Source: Paenochrobactrum pullorum
GTDB lineage: Bacteria; Pseudomonadota; Alphaproteobacteria; Rhizobiales; Rhizobiaceae
Direction of reading: 5' to 3'
DNA length: 64,000 nucleotides
Assembly: GCF_041929845.1 (NCBI RefSeq)
Contig: NZ_JBHEEH010000001.1
Coordinates: forward strand, 62,001-126,000
Position numbers and translations under genes: made by a program. This document shows, piece after piece, positions 25,551 through 35,069 of the stretch (positions are counted from its first letter, which is position 1; the number at the start of each line of letters is the position of its first letter). The notes beneath the pieces were generated by a model that was given only the letters and a program-made list of their open reading frames with translations, was not told where the DNA came from and ran no database searches.

Positions 25551-26621
25551 CTATTCAGCTTTACCCTGCGCACTCAAACTTTTTTGCTTTTTAAAACCAC
25601 ATATAAAATAGGCTTGCATCAGACGTTTCAAGCAATGCACGGAATGAGTAAAGTCTCCCTCAAGCCAACATGCATAAAGAACATAAAATATATCTTTACC
25701 ATGAATTTTTTCAAACTCGCTCAAACAGCAAGCTATTAAAGCAGCACGTTTTTCCTTGTTAGGATGCTTAGCCAGTACCTTGATAATCCGGCGCAACTGA
25801 CAAGTTGCAAAATATGTCGTCACCAGGTGAGATTTTTTGCTCATCGGTCCTATATATTTTTCATGCCTGATTTTCATTTCATGAATAGCGGCAAGACTAT
25901 CAATTTCCTTCTCAAAGTTCAGTGAAGATAAAATACTTCCCGACCGTGTGCGGTAGGCCACAAGCGGCTTATCGAGATAATAAGCTGTTTGTGCATATGC
26001 CGATAAAAGCGGAATAACGGTTACATCTTCAAATACTTTGCCGACAGGAAAATCGGTTCCGGGCTTAAATAATGAACGTCTATACACCTTCGACCACGGA
26101 TGCAGGCGCGTGCTTTTCAATGTAGCATTCAATAAAAATCCATCACAGACATTGCCATAAAAGCCAGGCTTCCCAATAAAACTACTGCGATGAAATCCTT
26201 TGCGAATCATACTCTTTGTTATATTTGGATACCAAGCATTATAATCAAAGAATACTATATCCGGATTGTATTGATCCATGTAACTCAATAATTGTATTAT
26301 TGCACAATCTAAAATCTTATCATCAGAATCTATAAACCAAATATAGTGTCCACAAGCCTGCTCAAGCAAATAATTACGTACATAGCTTATGCCATTATTT
26401 TGTTGAGCGCTTAAAAAGCGAACTCTATCCAATGATAGCAGTTTGTGATTTTTTATCTTTTCAACAGTATCATCTTTAGAGCCATCATCATAAATGATGA
26501 CTTCGCATTCATCTGTTAATTGATCGATAATACTACTTAAACATTCATCAATATAATTTGATACATTATAACACGGTATAAGTATACTTAATTTAACATT
26601 ATCATGCGTAATGTTTGCCAT
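25551..26621 (-). CDS. Family 2 glycosyltransferase
   Basis: 356 aa from ATG 26621; TTG 26639 is also in frame and has a nearby but badly spaced CAGGAG. A GT-A fold inverting transferase: LSILIPCYNVSNYIDECL, VIIYDDGSKDDT, the metal-binding IWFIDSDD, and the base-region KVFEDVTVIPLL. The C-terminal third is basic and helical. Donor and acceptor are unknown; surface polysaccharide synthesis is likely. The gene is visibly more AT-rich than its neighbours ftsK and tesB and stands alone on its strand, hinting at acquisition. Confidence 0.85.
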   Translation of the reverse strand: MANITHDNVKLSILIPCYNVSNYIDECLSSIIDQLTDECEVIIYDDGSKDDTVEKIKNHKLLSLDRVRFLSAQQNNGISYVRNYLLEQACGHYIWFIDSDDKILDCAIIQLLSYMDQYNPDIVFFDYNAWYPNITKSMIRKGFHRSSFIGKPGFYGNVCDGFLLNATLKSTRLHPWSKVYRRSLFKPGTDFPVGKVFEDVTVIPLLSAYAQTAYYLDKPLVAYRTRSGSILSSLNFEKEIDSLAAIHEMKIRHEKYIGPMSKKSHLVTTYFATCQLRRIIKVLAKHPNKEKRAALIACCLSEFEKIHGKDIFYVLYACWLEGDFTHSVHCLKRLMQAYFICGFKKQKSLSAQGKAE

Positions 26622-26771
26622 TTTTGACCATATTCCCAAACTCCTGACGGAGTATATATTTCTTATGAAACAGCCTTTTCTAAAACAAATAAAAAGTCAA
26701 AACCATATTTACCACCCCAAAAAGATGACTACAATATTCAATTTAAATATCAGCATGCACCTCAATGTTTA

Positions 26772-27656
26772 TCAACGCAGCCGGATTAAGCCTTCCTGCG
26801 TGACCGATGCAATCAATATGCCGTCGCGGGTATAGAAAGAGCCGCGCGTAAAACCACGTGCACCGGAAGCACTTGGGCTATCTTGTGTATAAAGCAGCCA
26901 ATCATCCAGTTTGCATGGCCGATGAAACCACATCGAATGATCGAGGCTCGCAACTTGCAAATCAGGATCAAAAATCGAACGTCCATGTGCAAATAGTGAT
27001 GTATCAAGCAATGTCATATCCGACAGATAAGCCAGTACTGCCGCCTGCAATGTACGCTCATCCGGCACCGCATCCAATGCACGCACCCAAACCTGCTGAC
27101 GTGGCTCCAGTTTTTCGCGCGAAAAATAATGGTCAAGCGATACCGGCTTGATTTCAATCGGGCGTTCACGCTCCCAATATTTACGCACAGCCGGTGGTGC
27201 ATTGTTCAAAATCTTAGCTTTGATATCACTGTCGCTGAGTAATGCTTCCGGCAAAGCAACACCGGACGGCATCGCTATTTGATGATCAAGCCCCGGCTCG
27301 TCCAATTGAAAGGATGCCGAAAGCGTAAAAATGTCTTTCCCATGCTGCTTCGCCAGGACATGGCGCGTAGCAAAACTGGAACCATCCCTAATCCTATCCA
27401 CCTCGTAAATAATCGGAATAGACGGATCCCCCGGCCGCATGAAATAGCCATGCAGTGAGTGGACATATTTATTGCTGTCGACTGTGCGCTGTGCCGCAAC
27501 AAGTGCCTGCCCGATCACCTGCCCGCCAAATACGCGCTGCCAGCCTACTTGCGGGCTGTTGCCACGAAAAAGATTATGCTCAAGCACCTCCAGATCAAGA
27601 ATGGTGAGAAGCTTCTGCATGGCAGTTGGATTTTCTTCATTCAATTGAGACGACAT
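26772..27656 (-). CDS. tesB: Acyl-CoA thioesterase II
   Basis: 294 aa, a double hot-dog fold enzyme that hydrolyses medium- and long-chain acyl-CoA. It has FRGNSPQVGWQRVFGGQVIGQAL at the start, the LHGYFMRPG motif, and the catalytic Asp in VASLDHSMWFHRP with the downstream GARGFTRGSFYTRDG. Length is typical. GGGAG lies about 9 bases before the ATG. It appears to be monocistronic. Confidence 0.94.
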   Translation of the reverse strand: MSSQLNEENPTAMQKLLTILDLEVLEHNLFRGNSPQVGWQRVFGGQVIGQALVAAQRTVDSNKYVHSLHGYFMRPGDPSIPIIYEVDRIRDGSSFATRHVLAKQHGKDIFTLSASFQLDEPGLDHQIAMPSGVALPEALLSDSDIKAKILNNAPPAVRKYWERERPIEIKPVSLDHYFSREKLEPRQQVWVRALDAVPDERTLQAAVLAYLSDMTLLDTSLFAHGRSIFDPDLQVASLDHSMWFHRPCKLDDWLLYTQDSPSASGARGFTRGSFYTRDGILIASVTQEGLIRLR

Positions 27657-27865
27657 AAAAAAGACAACTCCCCATACATATATAAGGGTTTAAAGTTTTT
27701 GAGCGATGAGCATAACATCAGTGCTTAAAGCACCTTAATATTAAAGACAGGCACGCAAAATGCGTCAAAACTGCTGCGACAACAAGCTATGCCTTTTACT
27801 TGTGATATCATGTAGTAAATGCGAATATGCACAAGCGCATAGCAACTGCAAAAAGGATGCCGGAG

Positions 27866-29122
27866 ATGACCGTCAAAAAGAGCCAAGCCAAAACAGAACC
27901 TGCTGATTTGACAGCCGATCTGGTTATTGCGGGCGCAGGCTATGTCGGGCTTACCACTGCCGTTGCCGTTAAAGCCGCTTCACCACATTTAAATGTCACC
28001 ATAGTTGACGGCGCACCTGCTGGCACATGGAAAAAAGACCCGCGCGCCTCCGCCATTGCCGCTGCTGCCTCGCGTATGCTCGACCAGCTTGGTTGCTGGG
28101 CAGAAATTTTACCTGATGCCGAGCCGATCACTGAAATGGTGATTACCGATTCACGTACATCCGACCCTGTGCGTCCGGTCTTTTTGACCTTTGACGGCGA
28201 AGTGGAGCCGGGTGAACCATTTGCGCATATGGTGGAAAATCGTATTCTCAATGGTGCCTTGCATAAACGTGCGAGTGCATTGGGCATTCAATTTATTGAA
28301 GCCACCAGTGTGGATGGCTTTGATACGCTGCCGCAAGAAGTACAGGTTCACCTTTCATCTGGTAAAACCATTCACACCAAACTGCTGGTGGCAGCTGACG
28401 GTGCAAAATCGAAATTGCGCGATCTTGCCGGCATTAAAACCGTTGATTGGGACTATGGACAGTCTGGTATTGTTTGTAACGTTTCCCATGAAAAGCCGCA
28501 TGATGGCGTGGCCATCGAACATTTCTTGCCCTCCGGTCCTTTTGCAATTCTGCCGCTCAAAGGCAATCGCTGTTCATTGGTTTGGTCAGAGCGCACCGCC
28601 GATGCCGAGCGTTTGATTAAAGAAGATGATTTTATCTTCGAAGCAGAACTCGAGCAACGCTTCGGTCATCATCTGGGGCCATTACGCGTTGACGGCATGA
28701 AACGCGCGTTTCCGCTCGGCCTCTCACTGTCGCGTGAATTCGTCAAGCCTCGTTTTGCGCTCGTTGGCGATGCAGCACACCGCATTCATCCGGTGGCAGG
28801 CCAAGGCTTGAACCTTGGTTTTAAAGATGCTGCAGCATTGGCACAGGTGATTGTCGAGACCGACCGTCTGGGACTCGATATCGGCTCATTCGCAGCACTG
28901 GAGCGTTATCAGGCATGGCGTCGCTTTGATACAGTGCGTATGGGCGCTACCAGTGACGTTTTGACCAGATTGTTCTCCAACGATCATCTGGCTCTGCGCA
29001 CCGCCCGCACAATTGGTTTGGGATTGGTCGATCGCCTGCCGGTATTGAAGCAGTTTTTCATTCGCCAGGCTTCCGGCCTGACACAAGATATCCCGCGCCT
29101 TTTGCAAGGCGAACAAATCTAA
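27866..29122 (+). CDS. UbiH/UbiF/COQ6-family FAD monooxygenase
   Basis: 418 aa from ATG 27866 (AAGGA eight bases upstream); ATGs at 27827 and 27857 are in frame. FAD-dependent aromatic hydroxylase: dinucleotide motif GAGYVGLTTAVAVK, middle VAADGAKSKLRDLAG, and the FAD-ribityl motif VGDAAHRIHPVAGQGLNLG. Members hydroxylate the ubiquinone ring. Which position (UbiH, UbiF, UbiL or UbiI role) cannot be assigned by eye. A strong bidirectional terminator follows. Confidence 0.88.
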   Translation: MTVKKSQAKTEPADLTADLVIAGAGYVGLTTAVAVKAASPHLNVTIVDGAPAGTWKKDPRASAIAAAASRMLDQLGCWAEILPDAEPITEMVITDSRTSDPVRPVFLTFDGEVEPGEPFAHMVENRILNGALHKRASALGIQFIEATSVDGFDTLPQEVQVHLSSGKTIHTKLLVAADGAKSKLRDLAGIKTVDWDYGQSGIVCNVSHEKPHDGVAIEHFLPSGPFAILPLKGNRCSLVWSERTADAERLIKEDDFIFEAELEQRFGHHLGPLRVDGMKRAFPLGLSLSREFVKPRFALVGDAAHRIHPVAGQGLNLGFKDAAALAQVIVETDRLGLDIGSFAALERYQAWRRFDTVRMGATSDVLTRLFSNDHLALRTARTIGLGLVDRLPVLKQFFIRQASGLTQDIPRLLQGEQI

Positions 29123-29142
29123 ATCAACGGATTTTAAATACA

Positions 29143-29172
29143 AAAAAGGCAGGGATTTCCCTGCCTTTTTTG
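29143..29172. terminator. Intrinsic terminator, bidirectional
   Basis: AAAAAAGGCAGGG (29143-29155) and CCCTGCCTTTTTT (29160-29172) pair perfectly over 13 bases around a four-base loop. It ends the plus-strand hydroxylase gene and the minus-strand sdhCDAB operon. Confidence 0.92.
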
Positions 29173-29200
29173 TTAAAATGGGTAAAATTGATTGCCGCGA

Positions 29201-29980
29201 TTACACGCGGCGCTCGACCATCATCTTCTTGATTTCGGCAATCGCCTTCGCAGGATTCAGACCCTTAGGGCAAGTCTGCGCACAGTTCATAATCGTGTGG
29301 CAACGATAGAGACGGAATGGATCTTCAAGATTATCCAAACGCTCACCCTTTGCCTCATCGCGACTGTCGATCAACCAGCGATAAGCCTGCAACAGCACGG
29401 CAGGGCCTAAATAGCGATCGCCATTCCACCAATAACTTGGGCAAGATGTCGAGCAGCAAGCACACAGAATGCACTCATACAGGCCATCAAGCTTGGCGCG
29501 ATCCTCATGGCTCTGCAGCCACTCTTTCGCAGGCTCAGGCGATACAGTCTTGAGCCATGGCTCAATGGAGCGGTGCTGGGCATAGAAAGTGCTCATGTCA
29601 GGGATCAAATCCTTGACCACTTTCATGTGCGGCAGAGGATAAACCTTAACCGTGCCCTTGATCTCGTCCATCCCCTTGGTACAGGCAAGCGTATTGGCAC
29701 CGTCAATATTCATGGCGCATGAGCCGCAAATACCTTCACGGCATGAACGGCGCAGGGTCAGGGTCGGGTCAACTTTATTTTTGATCCAAAGCAGACCATC
29801 CAGAACCATCGGGCCGCAATCATCGCGATCGACGAAATAGGTATCCATGCGCGGATTTTCATCATCATCCGGCGACCAGCGATAAATTTTAAACTCTTTC
29901 AGATTATTCGAACCGCTTAGGCGCTCCCAGGTCTTACCCTGCTTAATCTGCGAATTCTTGGGAAGTGCTAACTCAGCCAA
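29201..29980 (-). CDS. sdhB: Succinate dehydrogenase iron-sulfur subunit
   Basis: 259 aa. It relays electrons from FAD in SdhA to ubiquinone. The [2Fe-2S] ligands lie in SCREGICGSCAMNIDG, the [4Fe-4S] ligands in CILCACCSTSCPSYWWNG and the [3Fe-4S] ligands in CHTIMNCAQTCPKGLNP. It is the last gene of sdhCDAB, 15 bases after sdhA, and ends shortly before a strong terminator. Confidence 0.97.
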   Translation of the reverse strand: MAELALPKNSQIKQGKTWERLSGSNNLKEFKIYRWSPDDDENPRMDTYFVDRDDCGPMVLDGLLWIKNKVDPTLTLRRSCREGICGSCAMNIDGANTLACTKGMDEIKGTVKVYPLPHMKVVKDLIPDMSTFYAQHRSIEPWLKTVSPEPAKEWLQSHEDRAKLDGLYECILCACCSTSCPSYWWNGDRYLGPAVLLQAYRWLIDSRDEAKGERLDNLEDPFRLYRCHTIMNCAQTCPKGLNPAKAIAEIKKMMVERRV

Positions 29981-29995
29981 TGCTCTGTCCCCCGA

Positions 29996-31852
29996 TCAAT
30001 ATACACGCGCTTTTGGCGCGATTTTTTCAAGACTGATACCACCGTCTTCTTCTTTGACCAGCGGTTCAACCTGTACCGGACGATAGCCAAGCTTGACGTC
30101 GCCATTTTCAGATAACCATGACAGCGAATGCTTGCGCCAATTAACGTCGTCACGATCCGGATAATCCTCATGCGCATGTGCGCCGCGGCTTTCCTTACGG
30201 GCTTCCGCTGCCACCACAGTGGTGATCGCGTTGGCCATCAGGTTTTCCAGTTCCAGTGTTTCCACCAGATCGGAGTTCCAGATCATGGAACGGTCGGTGA
30301 CTTTAATATCCGGCATTTCCTTCCAGATGGCGGCCATACGGACGCAGCCTTCCTTCAGGGATTCGGATGTGCGGAACACTGCCGCTTCTTCCTGCATCGT
30401 GCGCTGCATCTTGTCACGCAGCACCGCAGTCGGAATAGAACCATCGGCAAAGCGCAAACGGTCAAAGCGTTCCATAATCACATCACAAGCCGCTTCATTG
30501 AGCGGCGGAATTTTTGCATCACGGTCGATCACTTCACCGGCACGGATCGCAGCCGCACGGCCAAAGACCACCAAGTCGATCAGCGAGTTGGAGCCAAGGC
30601 GGTTTGCACCGTGAACGGAAGCACAACCGGCTTCACCAACAGCCATCAGACCCGGCTGGACGCGATGCGGATCAGCTTCGGTCGGATTGAGCACTTCACC
30701 CCAATAGTTGGTCGGAATACCGCCCATATTGTAGTGAACGGTCGGGATAACCGGAATTGGCTCCTTGGTCAGGTCAACGCCGGCAAAAATTTTGGCGCTT
30801 TCCGAAATACCCGGCAAACGCTCATGCAGAACAGCCGGATCAAGATGATCAAGGTGCAGATAGATATGGTCTTTATCTTTACCAACGCCGCGGCCAGCGC
30901 GGATTTCCAGCGTCATACAACGCGAGACAACATCACGGGATGCCAGATCTTTTGCAGAAGGTGCATAACGCTCCATGAAGCGCTCGCCTTCCGAGTTGAC
31001 CAAATAGCCGCCTTCACCGCGCGCACCTTCGGTAATCAGGCAGCCTGCGCCGTAAATACCGGTCGGGTGGAACTGAACAAATTCCATATCCTGCAAAGGC
31101 AGACCCGCACGTGCCACCATACCGCCACCGTCACCGGTGCAAGTATGCGCAGATGTCGCGGAGAAATAAGCACGGCCATAACCACCGGTTGCCAGCACAA
31201 CCATTTTCGCGGTGAAGCGATGAATGGTTCCGTCATCGAGATTCCATGCCACTACGCCGGTGCAAACACCATCGGTCATGATCAGATCGAGCGCGAAATA
31301 TTCAATGAAGAACTGCGCGTTGTTTTTCAGCGACTGGCCGTAAAGCGTGTGCAAAATGGCGTGACCGGTACGGTCAGCAGCAGCACATGTGCGCTGTACT
31401 GGCGGTCCATCACCAAAATTCTGCATATGGCCACCGAAAGGGCGCTGATAAATCTTGCCTTCTTCGGTACGCGAGAATGGCACACCGTAATGTTCCAGTT
31501 CATAAACCGCGGCTGGTGCTTCACGCGCCAGATATTCCATCGCGTCCATATCGCCGAGCCAGTCCGAACCTTTGACGGTATCGTACATGTGCCACTGCCA
31601 TGAATCAGGACCCATATTGCAAAGTGATGCCGCAATACCGCCTTGTGCGGCAACAGTGTGCGAACGGGTCGGGAAAACCTTGGTGATACAAGCTGTTTTA
31701 AAGCCCTGCTCAGCCATACCGAGCGTTGCGCGCAAGCCCGCACCACCGGCACCGACAACAACCACATCAAATTTATGGTCGACATAAGTATAAGTGCGAC
31801 CACCAAATTTAACTTTATCAGCGCCTGCTGCGTTATTTTCTGTTTTAGCCAT
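29996..31852 (-). CDS. sdhA: Succinate dehydrogenase flavoprotein subunit
   Basis: 618 aa from ATG 31852, 12 bases after GGAGG; a TTG at 31864 overlapping the sdhD stop is also in frame but too close to that site. It oxidises succinate with covalently bound FAD: GAGGAGLRATLGM, the flavinylated His in SHTVAAQGGIAAS, the HPTGIYG region, and HGANRLGSNSLIDLVV. The large antisense frame opposite it is a codon-bias shadow. Confidence 0.97.
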   Translation of the reverse strand: MAKTENNAAGADKVKFGGRTYTYVDHKFDVVVVGAGGAGLRATLGMAEQGFKTACITKVFPTRSHTVAAQGGIAASLCNMGPDSWQWHMYDTVKGSDWLGDMDAMEYLAREAPAAVYELEHYGVPFSRTEEGKIYQRPFGGHMQNFGDGPPVQRTCAAADRTGHAILHTLYGQSLKNNAQFFIEYFALDLIMTDGVCTGVVAWNLDDGTIHRFTAKMVVLATGGYGRAYFSATSAHTCTGDGGGMVARAGLPLQDMEFVQFHPTGIYGAGCLITEGARGEGGYLVNSEGERFMERYAPSAKDLASRDVVSRCMTLEIRAGRGVGKDKDHIYLHLDHLDPAVLHERLPGISESAKIFAGVDLTKEPIPVIPTVHYNMGGIPTNYWGEVLNPTEADPHRVQPGLMAVGEAGCASVHGANRLGSNSLIDLVVFGRAAAIRAGEVIDRDAKIPPLNEAACDVIMERFDRLRFADGSIPTAVLRDKMQRTMQEEAAVFRTSESLKEGCVRMAAIWKEMPDIKVTDRSMIWNSDLVETLELENLMANAITTVVAAEARKESRGAHAHEDYPDRDDVNWRKHSLSWLSENGDVKLGYRPVQVEPLVKEEDGGISLEKIAPKARVY

Positions 31853-31860
31853 CGGGCTTA

Positions 31861-32244
31861 TCAACCTCCGAAGCTCAGTTTGAGGATCGCGAATATACCG
31901 GCAAAGCCAATCACAAATGAGAAGAATGTGTTGAGCATAACCAGCAGGATCTTCAAACCTTCGCTATGTATGTAATCTTCCACAACCACCTGCATGCCAA
32001 GTCGCATGTGGTAAGCACCGGTAACAATAAACAAGGCCATCACAATAGCGATGACCGGATGTCCGAGCGCTGCTTTTACTGTTTCATAATCTGCGCCATG
32101 CAGGGATGCGACCAGACCAACAAAGAACAACACCAGCGGCACCAGTGCTACAGCACTCATGCGCTGCGCCCAGAAATGACCGGTGCCTTCTTTGGCGGAG
32201 CCAAGTCCACGAACCTTACCAAGAGGAGTACGCATATCTTTCAT
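31861..32244 (-). CDS. sdhD: Succinate dehydrogenase membrane anchor
   Basis: 127 aa from the second of two near ATGs (32244), which is eight bases after AAGGAT; ATG 32250 is too close to it. Three membrane segments (about residues 27-48, 58-80, 96-122) anchor the complex and help form the heme b and quinone site; GAYHMRLGMQVVVEDYIHSEG carries the conserved His and Asp-Tyr. It lies between sdhC (12 bases) and sdhA. Confidence 0.93.
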   Translation of the reverse strand: MKDMRTPLGKVRGLGSAKEGTGHFWAQRMSAVALVPLVLFFVGLVASLHGADYETVKAALGHPVIAIVMALFIVTGAYHMRLGMQVVVEDYIHSEGLKILLVMLNTFFSFVIGFAGIFAILKLSFGG

Positions 32245-32256
32245 AGTCATATCCTT

Positions 32257-32655
32257 TTAGCGCATCGCATAAGCGATGACCCAAACCAGCGCGGTTGCGG
32301 CCAGAGAGAAAATCAACGATGCCCATGCGATTTTAGAAGCTGTGTGCTTGTCCATCGCCGCACCCATATCCCAAATGAAGTGACGCACGCCGCCAGCCAG
32401 ATGGTGCAATAATGCCCATGTGTAGCAAAACAGAATTAAGCGGCCGATAATCGAACCATAGACGGCATTGACCAGATTGAAACAATCTTCACTGATGGCA
32501 GCAGACAACAGCCAGATTGTAAAAAGCACAGTACCGCCATAAAGCGCGATACCTGTCAGGCGGTGAATGGTCGACATGGCCATGGTGATGGTCCAGCGAT
32601 ACACCGACAAATGGGGCGATAAAGGGCGCTGACGCGTTGATGTGGTTTGTGTCAT
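32257..32655 (-). CDS. sdhC: Succinate dehydrogenase cytochrome b556 subunit
   Basis: 132 aa from ATG 32655, the start that yields the family N-terminus (RPLSPHLSVYRWTITMAMSTIHRLTG). The open frame runs to 32796, but the extension is unlike SdhC. Three membrane segments; heme ligand His lies in the WALLHHLAGGVRHFIWD region. First gene of sdhCDAB. No strong ribosome site is seen at this ATG. Confidence 0.92.
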   Translation of the reverse strand: MTQTTSTRQRPLSPHLSVYRWTITMAMSTIHRLTGIALYGGTVLFTIWLLSAAISEDCFNLVNAVYGSIIGRLILFCYTWALLHHLAGGVRHFIWDMGAAMDKHTASKIAWASLIFSLAATALVWVIAYAMR

Positions 32656-32979
32656 GGCTTTTCGTAGGCTTCCCTTGCGTAACGTCCCGATCATGGTGGT
32701 TCGTGTGGAAACGAAACTCAAACATTGGCGCGCATTCCAATCCTCATCTGCGCGCCCGATCGGGTAAAATACGTTGAGACCGCAAAATGCGATCATCTAC
32801 AGGTGGTTTACTGCTCTTTTGTTACCGCGTCAAAGACGCTTTTGGCTTAGATTTAAACATTTGGTCGCAGCTTTTGTGAAAATCAGCCATTCAGAGCGCT
32901 TCAATCGGTTAAAACTGTAAGCTGACAAAAATTGATGATTTTTATCAAGTTTTTAAGGTCGATTGATAAGCGTCCAATT
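32656..32979. other. Upstream region of sdhC
   Basis: 324 bases between the sdhC start and the stop of the GNAT gene, both genes on the minus strand. It should hold the sdh promoter, but no clear -35/-10 pair is seen. It contains TTCAATCGGTTA at 32900-32911, a 12-base word repeated upstream of mdh. The preceding AGAGCGCT could be a fragment of a RIME-like repeat. Confidence 0.5.
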
Positions 32980-33438
32980 TCAGTTGCCAAAACGAATCAC
33001 ATAGCTTGACCAGTCGGCAGCCGTTGCCACTTGCTCGTAAAGTTTGCGTCCGTCTTCCGGTACACGAGGGGCATTCAGCATCAGTTTGCTCCAGCCGCGC
33101 TCTTCCGCTTTATCGGCAAGCACATCAATCAAAGCTTTGGCGATGCCTTTGCCACGATGGTCGTGATGCACATAAATGTGATCGACCTGACCAGCACGCA
33201 TACCCGAAACCGGCTCTGGCAAATCATAGAAAATTGTAAAACCGACAATCTCGCCATTCAGCCGCGCACCCAAAATTTCCGCGCTTCTGTCCTGCAACAA
33301 ATTTTCGGCATAATATTCATCAGGACGACGCGGCGCGCCGCGCTTCAAAGCTTGCGCATAACTTGCCAGCAAAGGTGCAAATTCATGGGCATCACGCAAA
33401 TGCAATAAAGCAATATCAAAAGCATGCTCATTCGACAT
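32980..33438 (-). CDS. GNAT-family N-acetyltransferase
   Basis: 152 aa. The acetyl-CoA-binding motif is DHRGKGIAKALIDVLADKAEERGW, preceded by the strand VDHIYVHH, with GFTIFYDLPEP in the core. The substrate is unknown. GGAGGA is well placed before the ATG. It stands between leuC and sdhC on the same strand, but gaps of over 200 bases on both sides suggest its own transcript. Confidence 0.9.
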   Translation of the reverse strand: MSNEHAFDIALLHLRDAHEFAPLLASYAQALKRGAPRRPDEYYAENLLQDRSAEILGARLNGEIVGFTIFYDLPEPVSGMRAGQVDHIYVHHDHRGKGIAKALIDVLADKAEERGWSKLMLNAPRVPEDGRKLYEQVATAADWSSYVIRFGN

Positions 33439-33604
33439 GATAGTCAGTCCTCCAAATCATATATGCTTAGTCAGCATAAACCAGTTTCAAGAACGATAGT
33501 CTTGTTATTATAAACTGACTTATCTTCTAGAGCATTACAGACAAAAGTGCGAAGTGCTTTTACACCACGGATAAAAGGTAGCAAATTTGTTTGTGACACC
33601 ATAA

Positions 33605-33638
33605 TAAAAAAGGGCGCAGCCTGAACTGCACCCTTTTG
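33605..33638 (-). terminator. Intrinsic terminator of leuC
   Basis: On the minus strand AAAAGGGTGCAG and CTGCGCCCTTTTTT pair (one G-T) around TTCAGG, followed by a T-run. It lies just after the leuC stop at 33660. Confidence 0.8.
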
Positions 33639-33659
33639 AAATCAAAGCACCTGTGGTGA

Positions 33660-35069
33660 TTATTTCCAATCACGGATATCAACAAACCGTCCTGCAACTG
33701 CCGCAGCTGCTGCCATCGCAGGTGACACCAGATGGGTGCGGCCTTTAAAGCCCTGACGACCTTCAAAGTTACGGTTGGAGGTGGAAGCACAACGCTCACC
33801 CGGAGCCAAACGGTCATCATTCATCGCCAAGCACATCGAACAACCCGGTTCACGCCAGTCAAAGCCTGCCTCAATGAAAATCTTGTCCAGACCTTCAGCT
33901 TCCGCCATCTCTTTGACCAAACCAGAGCCCGGCACAATCATCGCGCTCACAGTGGAAGCCACTTTTTTGCCTTCAACCATGCGGGCTGCATCGCGCAAAT
34001 CTTCAATACGGCCATTGGTGCATGAACCGATAAAGACACGGTCAATCGTTATATCGGTGATCTTGGTGCCCGGTTTCAGATCCATATATTCCAATGCGCG
34101 CCATTTGGACGAACGCTTGGTATCATCCTGAATATCATCAGGATTAGGAACCACGTCGGTTACAAAAACCACATCTTCAGGTGAAGAACCCCATGTCACG
34201 ACCGGAGAAATTTCCGCCGCGTCAAGTGTTACGATTTTATCGAAATGCGCACCTTCGTCCGAATGGAGCGTTTTCCAATAATTGACGGCCTGTTCGAACT
34301 GCTCACCCTTAGGTGCACGCGGCTTGCCGTGAATATATTCAAATGTTGTCTTGTCCGGCGCAATCAGACCAGCACGTGCACCACCTTCAATCGACATGTT
34401 GCAGACGGTCATACGGCCTTCCATCGACAATGACGTGATCGCATCACCGGCATATTCAATCACATAACCGGTACCGCCGGCGGTGCCAATTTTACCGATG
34501 ATTGCCAATGTAATGTCTTTAGCGGTTACACCTGCTGCCAGTTTGCCATCCACACGCACCAGCATGTTTTTGGCTTTTTTCTGGATCAGTGTTTGCGTCG
34601 CCAGTACATGTTCTACTTCTGAGGTACCGATACCATGTGCAAGTGAGCCAAAAGCACCATGGGTTGAAGTATGGCTGTCACCGCACACAATGGTCATGCC
34701 CGGCAGGGTAAAACCCTGTTCAGGGCCAACGATGTGCACAACGCCCTGACGCTTGTCGCGTTCGGAATAATATTCAACGCCGAAGTCGGCAGCGTTTTTC
34801 GCCAGCGCTTCAACCTGAATACGGCTTTCTTCGTTTTTAATGCCGTTCACACGGTCAGGCGAAGTTGGCACATTATGGTCAACCACAGCCAGTGTGCGCT
34901 CCGGATGACGAACCTTACGGCCTGTCATACGCAGGCCTTCAAAAGCCTGCGGGCTTGTCACTTCATGGACAAGGTGGCGGTCAATATAGAGGAGGCAGGT
35001 ACCATCATCCTGCTGATCCACCAGGTGATCGTCCCAAATCTTGTCATAAAGTGTACGCGGCGCGCTCAT
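33660..35069 (-). CDS. leuC: 3-isopropylmalate dehydratase large subunit
   Basis: 469 aa. With LeuD it isomerises 2- to 3-isopropylmalate in leucine synthesis. The [4Fe-4S] cysteines lie in GSCTNGRIEDL and EPGCSMCLAMN, with the substrate region CGDSHTSTHGAFG. AAGGAA precedes the ATG. leuD is not in the window. The gene is separated from rplS by a terminator and has a candidate TATAAT 155 bases upstream, leaving a long leader with a leucine-rich short frame. Confidence 0.97.
   Translation of the reverse strand: MSAPRTLYDKIWDDHLVDQQDDGTCLLYIDRHLVHEVTSPQAFEGLRMTGRKVRHPERTLAVVDHNVPTSPDRVNGIKNEESRIQVEALAKNAADFGVEYYSERDKRQGVVHIVGPEQGFTLPGMTIVCGDSHTSTHGAFGSLAHGIGTSEVEHVLATQTLIQKKAKNMLVRVDGKLAAGVTAKDITLAIIGKIGTAGGTGYVIEYAGDAITSLSMEGRMTVCNMSIEGGARAGLIAPDKTTFEYIHGKPRAPKGEQFEQAVNYWKTLHSDEGAHFDKIVTLDAAEISPVVTWGSSPEDVVFVTDVVPNPDDIQDDTKRSSKWRALEYMDLKPGTKITDITIDRVFIGSCTNGRIEDLRDAARMVEGKKVASTVSAMIVPGSGLVKEMAEAEGLDKIFIEAGFDWREPGCSMCLAMNDDRLAPGERCASTSNRNFEGRQGFKGRTHLVSPAMAAAAAVAGRFVDIRDWK

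Noticed and set aside
30128..31603. 491-codon open frame on the plus strand opposite sdhA
   Set aside because: It lies entirely antisense to a conserved gene, has no family-like motif, and arises from the codon pattern of sdhA.
33526..33560. Second RIME-like fragment (TCTAGAGCATTA)
   Set aside because: Only a short resemblance without paired palindromes; too little to call a repeat.
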